64,000 nucleotides of DNA from Hyparrhenia diplandra (GCA_015847255.1 JADLZK010007649.1:558001-622000), one strand, 5' to 3'; counted from the first letter of the stretch, positions 45,314-58,091 are shown. The notes: generated from the sequence alone by a model not told the origin. A program made the numbers and translations.

Positions 45314-48300
45314 CTACAGAGACCTTGACCAAAAGAACTCGTAATCTTTATGATAGATCATGGCTTCTCCAGATGCCCTTGGCCCTACTGTCTTCGATAT
45401 GATTGATGCACCCTGCTTCAGTATCATCAACCTCTTATTCAGGAGTTCAGCATGGTCGGTTTCAGAGGAAACATTTGGTGTTTGTTTGAACCTTAGTTGT
45501 TCTCGCAGTTGAAACCACTTCTCTCCCTGCAGTAAAGGACGAAGAAAATTTGACAGTTATAGCCTGAGTACATGAGTCCAGAACCAAAACAACTTCCACA
45601 ACAATTAACACAAATAAGGAACATATATAGTTCTTTTTAAATGAGAACAGATATAGAAATAGACATATCTTGATCTATCTACACTCAAGTGTTAGTTGAA
45701 CCACTACCTTGTCTTTGTAACCAAGCAGACCGACAATCGGACAAATTATACGATCATGCCCATCGGCCTTACCCATAAAGCAAGTTTGTGGAACCAATTT
45801 TCCTAGGCAATGGTATGTCAGGAATGAAGCTTTGCAGCTCCCTGCAACTTCTGGTATCTGACAAATAGGGTACCAGGCAACAGAGAACCTAAAAATGGAG
45901 CATTTGGTTAGCGCATATACAGAAAAGGAATCTTGTTTTATGGAACAGTCAAGGAAGATGAGATACTGCCAATATCAGAGCAGACATACCAGGAAGCTGG
46001 ATGAAGATCAGATAGCTTGACAGTTTCAAGTTGCTTAGGATCCCCAAATATTGGTTTACCAGAAAGGTTTATGCCATCACGAAGCTGTTTGATCCTATAT
46101 TATATATTACATGACAACATGGTCAGGTAGGGTCAGAAAAGACTCAGAAACAGTGTTTCTAGATCCTAGCATCTATGTATATAATAAATTATAAAAATGC
46201 ATGATAAAAAGCAAAATAATTAAACAATAATACAGGCTCAACATACTTGGTGAAAATTGGAGGCCGTGAATAGGGACCCTCGGATTCGAAGTACTCAAAG
46301 ATCAGTTCACCATGATTTTGTGACTTCCCCGACTGTCCAAACAACTGAACCGCAGATAAAAAGAGGTTGAAAATATGTAGAAAATTCTGGCCAGATAGAT
46401 TTTTCCTTTCCCCGCTTCTGTACCTCAATCCCACAGCACTCAGGTTCTTCATACCAGCTCCACATGCTCCACAAACGCTGGTCTTGCAACCTGATGCTAC
46501 TTTTTGTGCAAGATATCTGTTCCACGACTGGAGTGGCTGCATGTAAGAAGTTTTCAATATCGGCATGGATACCACCGATCATGTACACATCAGATGCTGC
46601 TTGAATTTCATATGCATTATTTGCTGCCTTGATAATCTTATCCAACTCAGATGATGCATCAGTACTAAATGCTATTCTGTTCTCTTCCTTCTCTTCTTTG
46701 CTGTGAGCACATGAAGAAATAGCCAGATGGCATAGTGACAAAGTTTTATCAGAAGTTGCTTCGTACAATCAGTGTTTTTAGTGTCACCAGCAACTGGATA
46801 CATAGCATTTTTCTGTTCTTCCCTATCAACACAAGTAGAATTAACCAGATGACCAGGTGACAAAGTTTTACCAGAAGTTGGTGCTCTGGAATCTATGTCT
46901 TTAGTGCCACCACCAACTAGAGCCACAGCTTTTTTCTGTTCTTCCCTATCAACACATGAAGAATTATCCAGATGAACTGGTGATGATGGATAAGCGTAAG
47001 AAGGTGTTCTCATGTCTTTGGTGTCGCCATCAACTAGAGCCACTACTTTTTTCTGTTCCTCCCTATTAGCACATGAAGAATTAGCCGGACTACCCAAAGT
47101 GACGAAGATTTATCGGAAGATGGTGCCTTGGAATGCGTGTCTTTGATGCCATCACCAGTCTTAGCTTTCAGCTCACCTTCCTTGGAAAGACATCTTGGAG
47201 ATTTAGTTTCCACAATGGCCTGTAGGGTGACATGATCACTACTCCTGGGTTTTGCTGGGTGCACTGTCGTCGTTACAACAAGCACTCTGTTGCTACCAGA
47301 AACCTCATCTCCAGTAGCATAATCAGTCTTTGACAGGTTACTCAAACTGGGGTCCTTCTGGTATTTGCCCTTTTTCTGGTTTGGTTTTCTGCCATAAAAG
47401 GTCTCATCATTTATGTAATGTCCTATTGTAATAACCTCACGGCATGGAGCTCTTGCGACAAAGTCACGTGTTATAATAGATCCTGAAGAAGCAGCCATGG
47501 TAGAACTAGGAGCAGAACTTTGCATTCGTTGCAGCCTTTTCATTTTCTGTGCTGATTTCCTAGAGACTACTTTCTGAAAATCACCATCATTACTGGCATA
47601 ACCGCTGCAAAGCAAGGCTTCTTGGCTGCAGCCAGGACCGATTGCTACACTGAAGCTTTGATGAACATCTTGTTTGTTTCCTTCATCACTTGTCTTCTTA
47701 AAACCTCTTGAATCTGTGGAATCTGATGGAGACAGTGACCGCTCACTTTCGCATCTGTCAAGCTGCCAGCATAATCATTATTAACAGATGAACTTGCAGC
47801 TGTGACATATGAAGTGGTGCTTTCAAAACTTTTGAAGTCATCATTATTACTGCTAGAAGAAGCTGATACTTCCTTCTCATTACCAGAAGATGCACTGTTG
47901 ACAGCAGAATTAATGACAAGTTTTTCTGCCACCCCAGAACTGGAGGATGAAGAACTGTATTCCAATAGTGGTACATAAGCACCCATAGGGCTGGACGAGG
48001 AAGAAGGGTCGGTGGGTGGCTCAGTCTGCATTTCTGAAGCATGTGACTGCTTTCTGCCGCCCTTACCCTTGCCTTTTTTTCTTCTTCTGTTTTTGCTGCT
48101 CTTCTTATTTTTTGTAGCACATTTCTGTTTATCCAAATTTATCTTGAAAAAAGTACCTTCCAGGAAATCTGTATTATCTGGAGGCTTTGCTGAATCGTTT
48201 AGAGGTCGTCCTTTACCTTGCTGAGTTCTATCTTCCTGTAACGGTGGCGTTGATGTATCACGAGTATCATCATTCCATGTGCTTTCTTCTCCATCTTCCA

Positions 48301-50089
48301 CATGATTGTCCAAAGCTGTCAAATAAGGAGCATGATATACTGCGAAATTCATTCCCATAATAGCAACAGACCTGGAGAGGAAGTAAACAAAAGTCATTAA
48401 GTAATAACGAACTGAACAAGAGCAAAGATCGTAATAATAGAAAGCATGACATAATAAAATCAACTGAAGCACCGAGTATAGATTTGTTATCCAAAAAAAA
48501 ATAGCAAGCACAGCTTTTAACTCTAAAACTAATATTAGAGCATATATATATAATCAGACTGTTCAAACAAACAAATGTTTTATGTTTATCTCAAAATATT
48601 AAAGCTTGCAAATTATATATGATGATCCAAATCATTGAGCTCAGGCTGGGATGATGAGGGAATGAGGATATTGCCTCTCTGGTACTGTACCCTGTGTTAT
48701 TTTCACATATTGCCTCTGGTGGCTTGAACTTTGTAATATTTTCACATGTAATTGAATGGTAGATTAGACTATGTTATGGAAGAGGTAAAGTATATATGCA
48801 TTCAGGGGGCGGAGTCAGGTTAGATCCATATCCTTAATGCCTATAAAATCATTTTTTCTAAATTATAACTTATATATATTGGTCTACTACCGGTTTGTAT
48901 AAAATGTTGCCTTTCTGTCCCAAATTAAATAGTACCAATTTAGGATAGATGTAGCTTGTCCTAGAATCACTTATGTTAGTTTGCTTCATACTGAACATTG
49001 TTGATGTATTGTGGATGTGCTATTTCTGTGTAATTCATCTGCCCTGTATCATGCTAACTAGAACCTAATGTTTTAAATATATTTTTGATTGAGTGGTGCT
49101 GCATGAGAATTTTGATAAATGCAAATTTCAGTAGACAATTCTCTGAACTCCACTAAAACATTCTAGACAATAACATAAATTAGATGTACGTCATTTTGTT
49201 TTGAATTCAATAATTACAAGAACCCAGAAAAGGGACCATGCATTGCTTTTTGACAGAAGGAAACTATTACTTGCTATTCAACATCATGACACAATCTATT
49301 TACTCCAACGATGGCTGAATGAAATCGCACTGACACAGTACACATCGCTGAATTGTTAACAACATTAAGCTGATAAGCCGTGATGACAAATAACAGTCAT
49401 CAACCATGGATGGGGGCTGTCAAAAAGAAAACATGGACGAGTATATTTCCCAAACAAGTGTTCAGGCTGAGCTTTGGGACTTATGGGATTAGCGCAACCT
49501 GCGTTGAACTGGGGCTGAGATTTTTTGTCAGATTAGAGATCAGAGATCAGTGTTTTATCTTGTTACTCAAACGTGGATAACTCTAACAAAGAGTTTAAAC
49601 AAGGTCAATCATGTATTAGGGTTGGCAACTTTCTTCGATCCAAACATACTTTTATTGGACATGCATCAGGACATAGTATACTACATTATATTTGGCCATA
49701 CATCTCGTGCCAGTCCAATGCTAGTAGTTGATAAAATTCATTTGTTAGTCGACTTAATTTCATCATGAGAAGGACTAGTAAAATGAATGTAGAACAGAAT
49801 ATGGCCATACATCTCGTGTTGTTGTTGCTGCTGCCTATTAGCCACGAAAAGAGCTACTTCACGTTCCTGCAACATCCCAATAAACAAAAACAAATAAATT
49901 ACACAAGAAAAGGCCATGATTATGTGTTATATGATAACATAAACCCAATACCAAGACAGCACATACAAATTTTAAATTTCCAGGGTTGATCTTCTCTGGT
50001 GGGGAACGCCTGGACAAGCGTGGGCGTCTCCTTGGTACATCTCCATCAACCATGTTTCGAGAAGTACTCCCTCCTTCTCCTGGTGGCAT
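45314..50089 (-). pseudogene. DUF789-family protein gene, six coding exons, several frameshifts
   Basis: Coding exons on the minus strand: 50089-49967 (MPPGEGGSTS...NPGNLKF), 49866-49811, 48371-46247, 46094-45990, 45888-45708 and 45528-45314. Every junction has GT/AG borders and keeps phase (for example AT|G TCT between exons 2 and 3). Exon 3 has a Ser/Lys-rich part (NRRRKKGKGKGGRKQSH), then internal repeats, then DQRLWSMWSWYEEPECCGIE, FLSAVQLFGQSGKSQNHGEL and IFEYFESEGPYSRPP. Later exons give LHPASWFSVAWYP, FLTYHCLGKL, LLGYKDKGEKWFQL and KDYEFFWSRSL-stop. These are the landmarks of plant DUF789 proteins, whose role is unknown. Frame changes are needed near 47755, 47090 (+2), 46765 (-1) and 46360, so this copy is damaged or contains sequence errors. 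Confidence 0.8.
46680..47130 (-). repeat. Internal peptide/DNA repeats in DUF789 exon 3
   Basis: Four adjacent units follow the pattern APTSGKTLSPGHLVNST then CVDREEQKKAVALV and GGTKDID. They lie at about 47120-47020, 47000-46905, 46890-46795 and 46770-46675. Two of the frameshifts fall inside these units. Confidence 0.7.
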
Positions 50090-50666
50090 ACTGGAGCAGA
50101 CCCCTGCTGGACAGTACCAGGAATCACACAGGACACAGTACGTTTCTAGATATATAAAAAAAATCATAGATGAACCGGATTTGCTAACACAAAACACGCA
50201 AGGGCCATGGAACTAAGGAGATGCCAGCTGATTAGAACGAAGAGAAAGACAAACCATCCGCAAGATCTATGGACCCTCGCTGACTTAGTGGCGCTCGTAA
50301 TAAGCCATAAGATTTGTGCAAAAGACTTTGAAAGTGAACTTAACCTGGAATCGGATCCCTCATCCCTCTAGCTACATATTCCCTGGGAAAGCTCAAAATT
50401 TACAAAGATCGCAGCAGAAGTAGGAATCTGATCCCCAGCGATCCAGGCACAACACATCACTGAATCAAACCCTCCCTGCCTGCTTCCTCACGCACTCGTA
50501 CCCAGAAAACAACTCATTCCAACAAAAAAGTATCAAAGTAGAGTGAAGAACCATAGATGCTCATAGAGCTCCAAGTCCAACGAAATTCCTAAAAATTCCT
50601 GAAGGAAACGAGCAAAAAAAAATCAGGATATAACACCAGGCTAGTGAGATTAGCGAATGCACATAC

Positions 50667-50824
50667 TGTCGGAAAAATCTGATGTTGTCTGCCCTGGCAG
50701 AGAGGGAGCAGTAGGGGAGGGGTGGGAGAGAGGCTCGAGACTGCACGGAGAGGGGAAGAGAGAGCACACTGGTTTGGTAAGGAGGAAGGAGACCAACCTA
50801 AGGAGACTTATTATATAATATACA
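50667..50824 (-). promoter_or_regulatory. Putative TATA box and 5' UTR exon of the DUF789 gene
   Basis: A TATATTATATAA string at 50811-50824 is followed on the minus strand by a CT-rich leader ending at a CGACA|GTATGTG donor (50667/50666). An acceptor TACTGTCCAG| shortly before the ATG at 50089 could receive it. Confidence 0.45.
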
Positions 50825-50929
50825 AATTCTAGGGGAAAGTCAGTGATACTACGAAACATGTGAGTGTCTATGTGGAGCCGTGTTGGGATCACGACAGTCC
50901 AAGTTTGTATTTTTCCTCCTACTTTCAAC

Positions 50930-52443
50930 TTTCGGTTGAGGGCATAGTAACGTAGATAGACATGAATACTGTAGATATATATTACTTCTTTATTGCAAGG
51001 GACAGCTGTATACGTACCAAAAACAAGTATACAGTGAAATAAAAATGATTTTTTATATATATACTACATTAATTATATATGGTGTCGATAGATGTGTAAA
51101 TTGACCATTTTTTCTGGATGCCAAAATATCTGTATGGTATGCTATAATGAAATATGGTGGTTCCACACAACTCAACACGTTCTAGGCAACTCATAAATAT
51201 CTGCTACTTCTCTAAGATTTAACTGATTTGAATATTAATATAAATGAAATTAATATTAGATTTTTTATAGATATCATACCCATATCTATATATATATTTA
51301 TATTATTTTAGTGGCACAAATATTCTAATTAATCAAGTTATCTTTGGGATGATATATCAAATCCTCTCTCTCTACACCTCTTTTTAATATAAAAAAAGGA
51401 AACGGGAGAAGATTAGACCAAGGCATCTCTAACATAGACCGACCATATTCAAACCATATTTTGATTCTAATTTTTTATGGGAAGTCCTATACTGCAAAAA
51501 ATACCTAACAACATCCCTAAAATTGACCATGAACGTAACCCTCCTGAAAGCATATTTTCATGCTAAATTCTTTATAAAAGCTAGTGTCCAACGTTGTTTA
51601 GTGGTTGAGTACCTTTTCGTTGCGAAGTGTCGTCACCAAAATGAGCAGTACTACCAAAAAAAGGGTCTTGGTTCATGCACCCGCTTTTACTGCATATGCA
51701 GTCAAAAATGCTTAAATCAGGGCATATGTGTGCAATGACCACGTATATGTAAATAGATATCTAAAGAGCCATTTCTATTGACGTGTGTTCACGACATTTA
51801 GATAGAGCTTCTTGCGTGCACACTACTACTATAGCCAATAAATCTTTTTAGAGACGCTGTAGATGCCCTGAAGATGCATGTGGTGGACAATCGTCGCCTC
51901 GATCTACTCTCAACTAACAGTTACCCCTAAAATTGATTTTTGTAAGCGGCTGTACACCACATCCACTTCTACAAATCATTTTCCATAATCATCCAAACTT
52001 ATAAGTTGGGCCAAAAGAGTATTTGAGGGGAGTCCAGAAAGCAGCCACGAGGTCACGCATCAGAAGTCACCTGAGGTTTCTTATGAGAATATATGTGTTT
52101 AATGGCCGGCGGGATTTGACACTGAGACTTGTGGGTTGTGGCCTCGTGCATCGCGCGCGCTGCTCCAACCACTCCACATCAAACTCACTTCTCTATACGG
52201 GCATGTTCATTTCCCAAATATTCATTTTACTTGATTTTAAAATAAGTATCTGGTATCCTAAACGAATTCAAATAAATATGTTCTCAACTACGAAGTTGTA
52301 GCTCGATATATAGTCGAGTACCAGGACTTTGGTTTTCATTTCACCATCCGAGGTTCTTTGAAAATTTAAAATTTCATGAGACTTTGTTGTCGATAACTAT
52401 TTTAAATTACAAAGTTGTACAACTCTTTGAGATCTACGACTTT
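50930..52443. other. AT-rich intergenic DNA
   Basis: No gene or clear element. MITE-like words occur around 51420 and 51880 (GGCATCTCTAACA / GTAGATGCC) but without matching ends. Confidence 0.4.
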
Positions 52444-53885
52444 TGTCACACTACAGATTCGGCCCGGCCCAGAGGGGGCTAGGCGTGAGTCAGGCCAGAC
52501 CAGGAGGGGTGGCCGCGCCCAGGGGGGCGCCGTAGGCCGCAACCCGCCACCGCCGCCGCCACCGGCTCCCACATCATCATCGCCGTCTTCGATTAGGATT
52601 AGATCTTTGCTTGTGAAGGGGATATTCCAATCTATAAGGACATCTCCTATTAGAAAATAAATAAGAGTTTGCATGTAAGAAGCTCTTCCATTCTATAATC
52701 TTTAGAGGTTGCTTGTATTACAAGTCCCATAGGAGGGCTATATAAGCAAGGAGGATGTAATCTCATTATTCAAGCAATAAAGAAAATATTCCCCAACCCT
52801 AGCTACAGCGCTGCCGCCCGCTGCCCCTGCCCCACACACGCCGCCCTTGCCCCCGCATGCGCTCGCCCCGCTGCCCTCGCGCCGCCTTCACCGCCGCCTC
52901 CCACCACGCCGCCCGCCGCCCTCACCGCCGTGCCGCATCGTGGCTGTGACACGTGGTATTCGAGAGACCGGGACGATCACCCACCACCGATGGCTTCCGA
53001 GACGTATGACTTCTTCATGGCCCTCAAGCCTCTCCTCGAGGACAACCGAGAAGATCGATCGCCGCTTCAACAAGATCGAGGCCCGTCTTCACCGCATGGA
53101 GAACACCTACGTGAATGCTTTGGTCTATCTTCCTCCACTACAATGCACGACGACGACGGACACCGGTGTGATTGACGGCGCCACCACCATCCATGGTGCC
53201 ACCCAGGGCACCTACATCAACACCGCGGACATCGTCAACGACACGTCCCATGCCGCGGATGAGATCAATCAACACTTTCTGCGGGGTGATCCTCAATCGT
53301 CTAGGAGGACAACCAGCGAGCAGGCGCCGACATCACCGCGACACAGGCCGACGACACCAGCCCAGCGCCCCTACCCACAGCTCATGATACGCCTGACACC
53401 CCCGACATATGACGGCACTGAAGATCCTACACCTTGGATTGGCAAGATAGAGACTTTGTTTGCACTACAGCAGGAGCTCCACACTGAGTTCCACGTCAGG
53501 TTCGCCGCTTGCTACCTTACAGTGCGACACAACTCGTACATCCATATGAGCAGGAAGAGGCCGTTGGAGGCATGGGGACGCCTTCACGCGCTACCTCGGC
53601 GCAACCGGCCCCCATCGAAAAACAACACGACAAAGTGTCATCAATTGTCAAAACCAAACATGAGACTTCACCGCAGCCGCCTGCCGCCGCCACCGGCACC
53701 CACGTCATCATCATAGTCTTCGATTAGGATTAGATCTTGCTTGTGAAGGGATATTTCAATCTATAAGGAAATCTCCTATTTGGAAATAAACAAGAGTTTG
53801 CTTGTAAGAAGGTCTTCTCGATCCATAAGAAAACCTTTAGATGTTGCTTGCATTACAAGTCCCATAGGAGAGTTAACTCAAGCAT
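52444..53885 (+). mobile_element. Short LTR retrotransposon, gag remnant only, 3' LTR truncated
   Basis: The left LTR (52444-52951) starts TGTCACA and ends TGTGACA. Two bases later TGGTATTCGAGAGACC is a tRNA-Met-type primer-binding site. The interior is only about 680 bp. A partial right LTR (53636-53885) starts TGTCA and shares TCTTCGATTAGGATTAGATC and TACAAGTCCCATAGGAG with the left one. It breaks off before the LTR end, where a LINE tail follows. Confidence 0.8.
52991..53640 (+). pseudogene. Gag N-terminal remnant of the short LTR element
   Basis: Starts MASETYDFFMALKPLLEDN; after a frame change it continues FNKIEARLHRMENTYVNAL and, near 53385, MIRLTPPTYDGTEDPTPWIG then KIETLFALQQE. Y-D-G-x-x-D-P-x-x-W is the usual Gypsy gag start. 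It stops shortly after, so no capsid or pol is present. Confidence 0.6.
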
Positions 53886-53903
53886 ATTTCTTCCAAGCCA
53901 GCC

Positions 53904-54137
53904 TTTTTTAGATAAAGGATAGAAACTATTTGGCTTCATCTGCCCGTGGGTAGAACCAGGCCAAAAAATTACAGGAACAAAAAGGGAATAAAAATTAAAG
54001 AAAGAAATTGACTGAAGAAAATACATCCCCAAGCTCGAGTAGTCCTATGGGACCTCTAACTTCCACCGTGATGTCAATTCCACAGAATAAGATCACCAAT
54101 GTCAAGAAAAAGCCGCCTAAACACGTTTGTCGGACCT
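53904..54137 (-). mobile_element. LINE 3' end
   Basis: TTTTTTAGATAAAGGATAGA, then GGCTTCATCTGCCCG and AGAACCAGGCCAA, is homologous to the tail of the LINE at 31838 (TTTTTTTAGATAATGGATA, GCTTCATCTATC). The 5' boundary is not sharp. Confidence 0.6.
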
Positions 54138-54154
54138 AATAAAGGTATTGAAAA

Positions 54155-54245
54155 GGTCTGTAACTCTCTTTGTTTGTTTTAAAAAATAATGAAAGGCCGA
54201 CTGTGGGGATCTCCCCACAGTATTTTTAAGGCCAAAAAATAAAAA
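54155..54245 (+). mobile_element. 91-bp retroposed LINE/SINE tail with 17-bp TSD
   Basis: AATAAAGGTATTGAAAA stands at 54138-54154 and 54246-54262. The insert contains ACTGTGGGGATCTCCCCACA, a hairpin, and ends in an A-rich tail. It is a strongly 5'-truncated target-primed insertion. Confidence 0.8.
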
Positions 54246-54262
54246 AATAAAGGTATTGAAAA

Positions 54263-55034
54263 CGTTGGACATCGACCACCATTGAAGATTGGATGCTTCT
54301 CAGGCTTCCTCCGACAAAACATTCTCTATGCCTAGCCCATTCGAGTCACCTATTTTTTGCAGCAAGACCACCGATGCTAGTGATATGGTATAGAGTTACC
54401 TCATGACCGGCTTCTAATGAAAACTAATCATGAAAGCAGCACCAATAAATCTAATCTCGACAATCAAATGATCTAGAAAATTAAGTGGTTCAACAATTGA
54501 GGAGACGACAATATAATACCTACAACACGACCAAAACGTAACTTCTGTACAAGACTGAGACACACAATCACGGTTCGTGTGGTAAATCTGACCAGAACTG
54601 ATTGACACATGTATGGAGCACCATGAAGCATTCAACACGTACGAGATCTCTCTGAGCTGGAATTATGTGCTCCTAACATCTAACTGGAGTCATTGGATCT
54701 ACAGAATCACAAACATGAAGCTGCTGCACAGTGCACACCACCAGAAGAGAAACACACCCTTACACCCATATCTAGACAAGCCATTATTCAGAATTTGAAA
54801 CGGTTCATCAATAATTCTCAAGACGATAATGTAAAAACTCTAGTTAAATTACGACTTACGACACCAGTGCATGGTACTCAATCAGTTCGACAATATATAG
54901 CAGACAACCATGCAGCACACACACAGTTCTCAAACCTTCAAAATGAAAAATGAAAAATAGGTAAAGGAGTTTATTGTTCCGATCGATTGCTCCACTGCTT
55001 GAGATGCCCTTGAGTCCTTGACGGTGCATCTGGC
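54263..55034. other. No gene; probable 3' UTR of the bHLH gene at the right end
   Basis: ORFs in this part have no domain and low coding character. Confidence 0.4.
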
Positions 55035-58000
55035 CTAGTTGTTGTTGAGAAATGGCAGGATCTCCGACATAGCCAGTTTGTACACTTCCTCTGATGAAGG
55101 ATTCTCTCCACCCACTCTAGTGATCACCTGTTTTGTAAAAAGATGTGATGTTAGTGAGATGGTGTAAATTTTACCACATACAAACAAACATGTTCTCTGC
55201 ATGAGATATATATATCTAAAATTAAAGTATGAATATACTCTTTTAGGTATAATGAATGAATAGTTGTTAGGTTTAACAAAAGATATATATTAAAGTAGTT
55301 GGTGCCTGAATTTCTGAGTGTGGCAAAATGTCTACGGTGTGCATTATTGTTTGTGACTTGGTTCACCCTTTTTGTTATATGTAGATGCATGTTTATGCAT
55401 TCATGTTGTAATACTGCTAGGGTGAAAAACATCATGTTCAGAATGTAAATTCATCTTTGGTGGAACATGGAACTGTGAGATGGTACAAACATCATTCAAG
55501 TAACAAGTAGCCTTGACTACTGAGTGGCTATTCAAATAGCGTACTGCTAAACTAATCAATTCAGTATGGAAAAGACAAACCTTTGGATGAAATACAAGCT
55601 ACACTCCATTAATAAACATATATTAATTGAATCAACTAGTACCATTATATTTATGTGACAATAATATCATCATAGATCAAGTCACAGCATAATACTTCCT
55701 ATAGGGTTACAAATCGATGGTATGCACTTAAGGGATGTGAAGGAAACGGGAACTTGGGTCATATATATGCATTTCTAACCCTTTTTTTTTTACAAAATAT
55801 GTATTTCAAACCTTAGTGGCCGGTTCGTGCTTGAGTAGTTTGTTACGTCAACTCCACAAATATGTTTTGTATTAAAAAATACATATTGAAATAAAATAGA
55901 CCTCTAGTGAGATACTATTTTGTTACAGTTGCTAAATCATGTAGTCTCAGCTTCTGCAAGCTGTTTGTAAACCAACATCTCTAGTTAAAAAAACATGAAG
56001 TAAATCGAATAAGGAAGAGTAATCATATTTGCCGATTAGTTTAGCTAGATTCATTATGATTGTTATTTGAATCTCCTTTCCGATTAAAATGTGACAATGA
56101 AATTCTATCATACTTACAACAATTATGCAGTCTTAACTTATATCAATCTTATCAGTATTTGGATCAATGTTTCCTATTGAAGTGCATAAAAAAAAATAAA
56201 GCACTAACATACTCTTTTCCTTACTGCTTATTACTAGAACTACACAATAAACTCAAGTAAATCCTAGTGGCATTTGGATCACCTAGCTAGCTTTCACATA
56301 AAGTGAGACAGAACAAAGCTCTAACACACTAGTTCTAGAAACCAAAAGTATGCATTGGTTGAAATGATGATATCCAAAAGGCAGAGTAACCAAGTTTGTC
56401 CAATATCCTAGCTAGATTTAGGTTGATCAGTACTTTGATCTTTTCTTATATAGGGGCTTCTAGATATATATTCACCCGCGCAAACCCCTAATACAACTAT
56501 AGTGTGTACATATTTTCATTAGTAGAGAAAAATAGGGGCCGGGGATCATCCCTTTTCTATTCTTGGTCATACAAAAGTAAATAGATCCCATCAGCAACAA
56601 GTAGGTTTAGTCACACAAGTAGTGCAAGATCCACTCCCTTCATGTCAAAAGAGAATAAAGAATTTTTTCTGCTAACGTCTAACTAAAACAAGCCCGACCT
56701 TACTTAGAATAAATTTTAGAACATAAACCCCTTGATTAACATAACGAACCATTTTGTGCATATATATACATTAGCTAGTGAAAAGACTCCCCAATCCCTA
56801 TTATAGGGTGTTTGGTGAGAAGAGTTAACGTCTTCCGTGATCCTCTCACACCATACTTTTTTGTTTGATCTGTGGAATGAAATAGTTTGATCTATTATCA
56901 CCTTAATGGTCAAAAGTTAATCAACAGTTCAATACTAAAATATGAGGCAAATTTAAGTACTGAACTTGTGATGCACCACCTCATCCAAAATGGTTTGATT
57001 TCTCAAACCAAAACATACAGCCTATAAAAATACTAACCAGTTCCCCAACGTCAAGCAGTCGTGGTTACTAATCATGAAGAGTTCCCATTCCTATATACAC
57101 ATATAAGCCACTACTGCAACAACCCAACCATGAAACCAAGAGGACATGATGCTCCATCGAGGAAAAGCTACTTACACGAGCATGGATGTTGAACACGGAG
57201 CGGGCAGCGTCCGAATCGACCTGCGCCCTGACCACGCCGATCCCATGGTTGCTGAGCACGGACAGGACCATCACCATGTTCTCCATGCCGAGGTGGCGCG
57301 GCGAGTACACCTTGATGTACGCGTCGTCGTTCGATGACACGTTTAGCGCAAGGTTGGGCCATGAAAACGTACGGAATCTGACTTGCCCGGCGGCTGCCGT
57401 AGGGATCTGCGGCGGTGGTGCTGGCACCGCTGGAGGAGCAAGTGGCTGCTGCTGCAGCGGCTGCTGGAGGGCGTCAGTTGATAGTGGCTGGGCCGCAGCA
57501 GCAAGTGGCGACGCCGGCACATCGCCGTGGCAGCCGCCCGGGACTGGGGACGTCCGATAACACCGCCGTGGCCACCATCCCCTCGGCATCCTGTGGTGGC
57601 GCCGACGAGGAGGAGGCCGTCCCCACAGTGGCCACCTTCCGCGAGGACCAGCTCCTCCAGCATGGCCGTCGTCTGCTCTAGGGACTGGATGTAGTCGATG
57701 GTATGGCCTACTATGGTGGTCTTGTCACACTGTACGTCGTCAGAACAAAACAACAAATCAGATCATAGTATCAGCAGCAAATCAGTACCAACTTCCAAGC
57801 CCTAGCTATGCTATCGCATCAGAGAATTGCAATTCGCATCTTAGACTCGCAGTGTCATCTGATCGAGAGCCTTACCTTCCCAAGTGACGTGGGGCATGAG
57901 CTCGTAGCTCGCCGTAGTGATTCCTCCCGATTCCGGCGCTTCCTCTCCGCGAGCTTCCGCGATCCGATTCGGCGCGCCTTTGGTTCTTCTTTGGTGTCGC

Positions 58001-58091
58001 AGCGCTTCGGGCGGAGACGACGGCGTCGTCGATGTTCTCCGCGTCCGTGATGGAAATCGTCGAAGAACCACCGGTTTCGCCATGGCAGCAA
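55035..58091 (-). pseudogene. bHLH transcription factor gene, three exons, frameshifted
   Basis: Exon 1 (58091-57876) carries the basic region RKLAERKRRNRE and ends GK at GAAG|GTAAGG. Exon 2 (57729-57176) starts CDKTTIVGHTIDYIQSLEQT, helix 2 of the bHLH, then a Ser/Pro/Gln-rich linker and the C-terminal block RFRTFSWPNLALNVSSNDDA, YIKVYSPRHLGMENMVMVL, VDSDAARSVFNIHARV (ACT-like dimerisation fold of bHLH95-type proteins). Exon 3 (55127-55035) gives VITRVGGENPSSEEVYKLAM to a stop after FLNNN. The last junction (CGT|GTAAGT to CAG|GTG) keeps phase. In exon 1 helix 1 is only recognisable in a second frame (RNHYGELRAHAPRHLG), and the linker needs two more frame changes (between about 57660 and 57560). 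Such factors act in the nucleus as dimers on E-boxes. This copy is probably a pseudogene or has sequence errors. Confidence 0.75.
55128..57175 (-). other. Second intron of the bHLH gene (2.05 kb)
   Basis: AT-rich with no coding signal; borders GTAAGT (57175) and ACAAAACAG (55128). Confidence 0.6.

Noticed and set aside
47758..48224. Alternative ORFs over DUF789 exon 3
   Set aside because: Shadow frames of the Ser/Lys-rich part of the real gene.
57415..57681. Plus-strand ORFs over bHLH exon 2
   Set aside because: Antisense shadows of the GC-rich linker of the bHLH gene.
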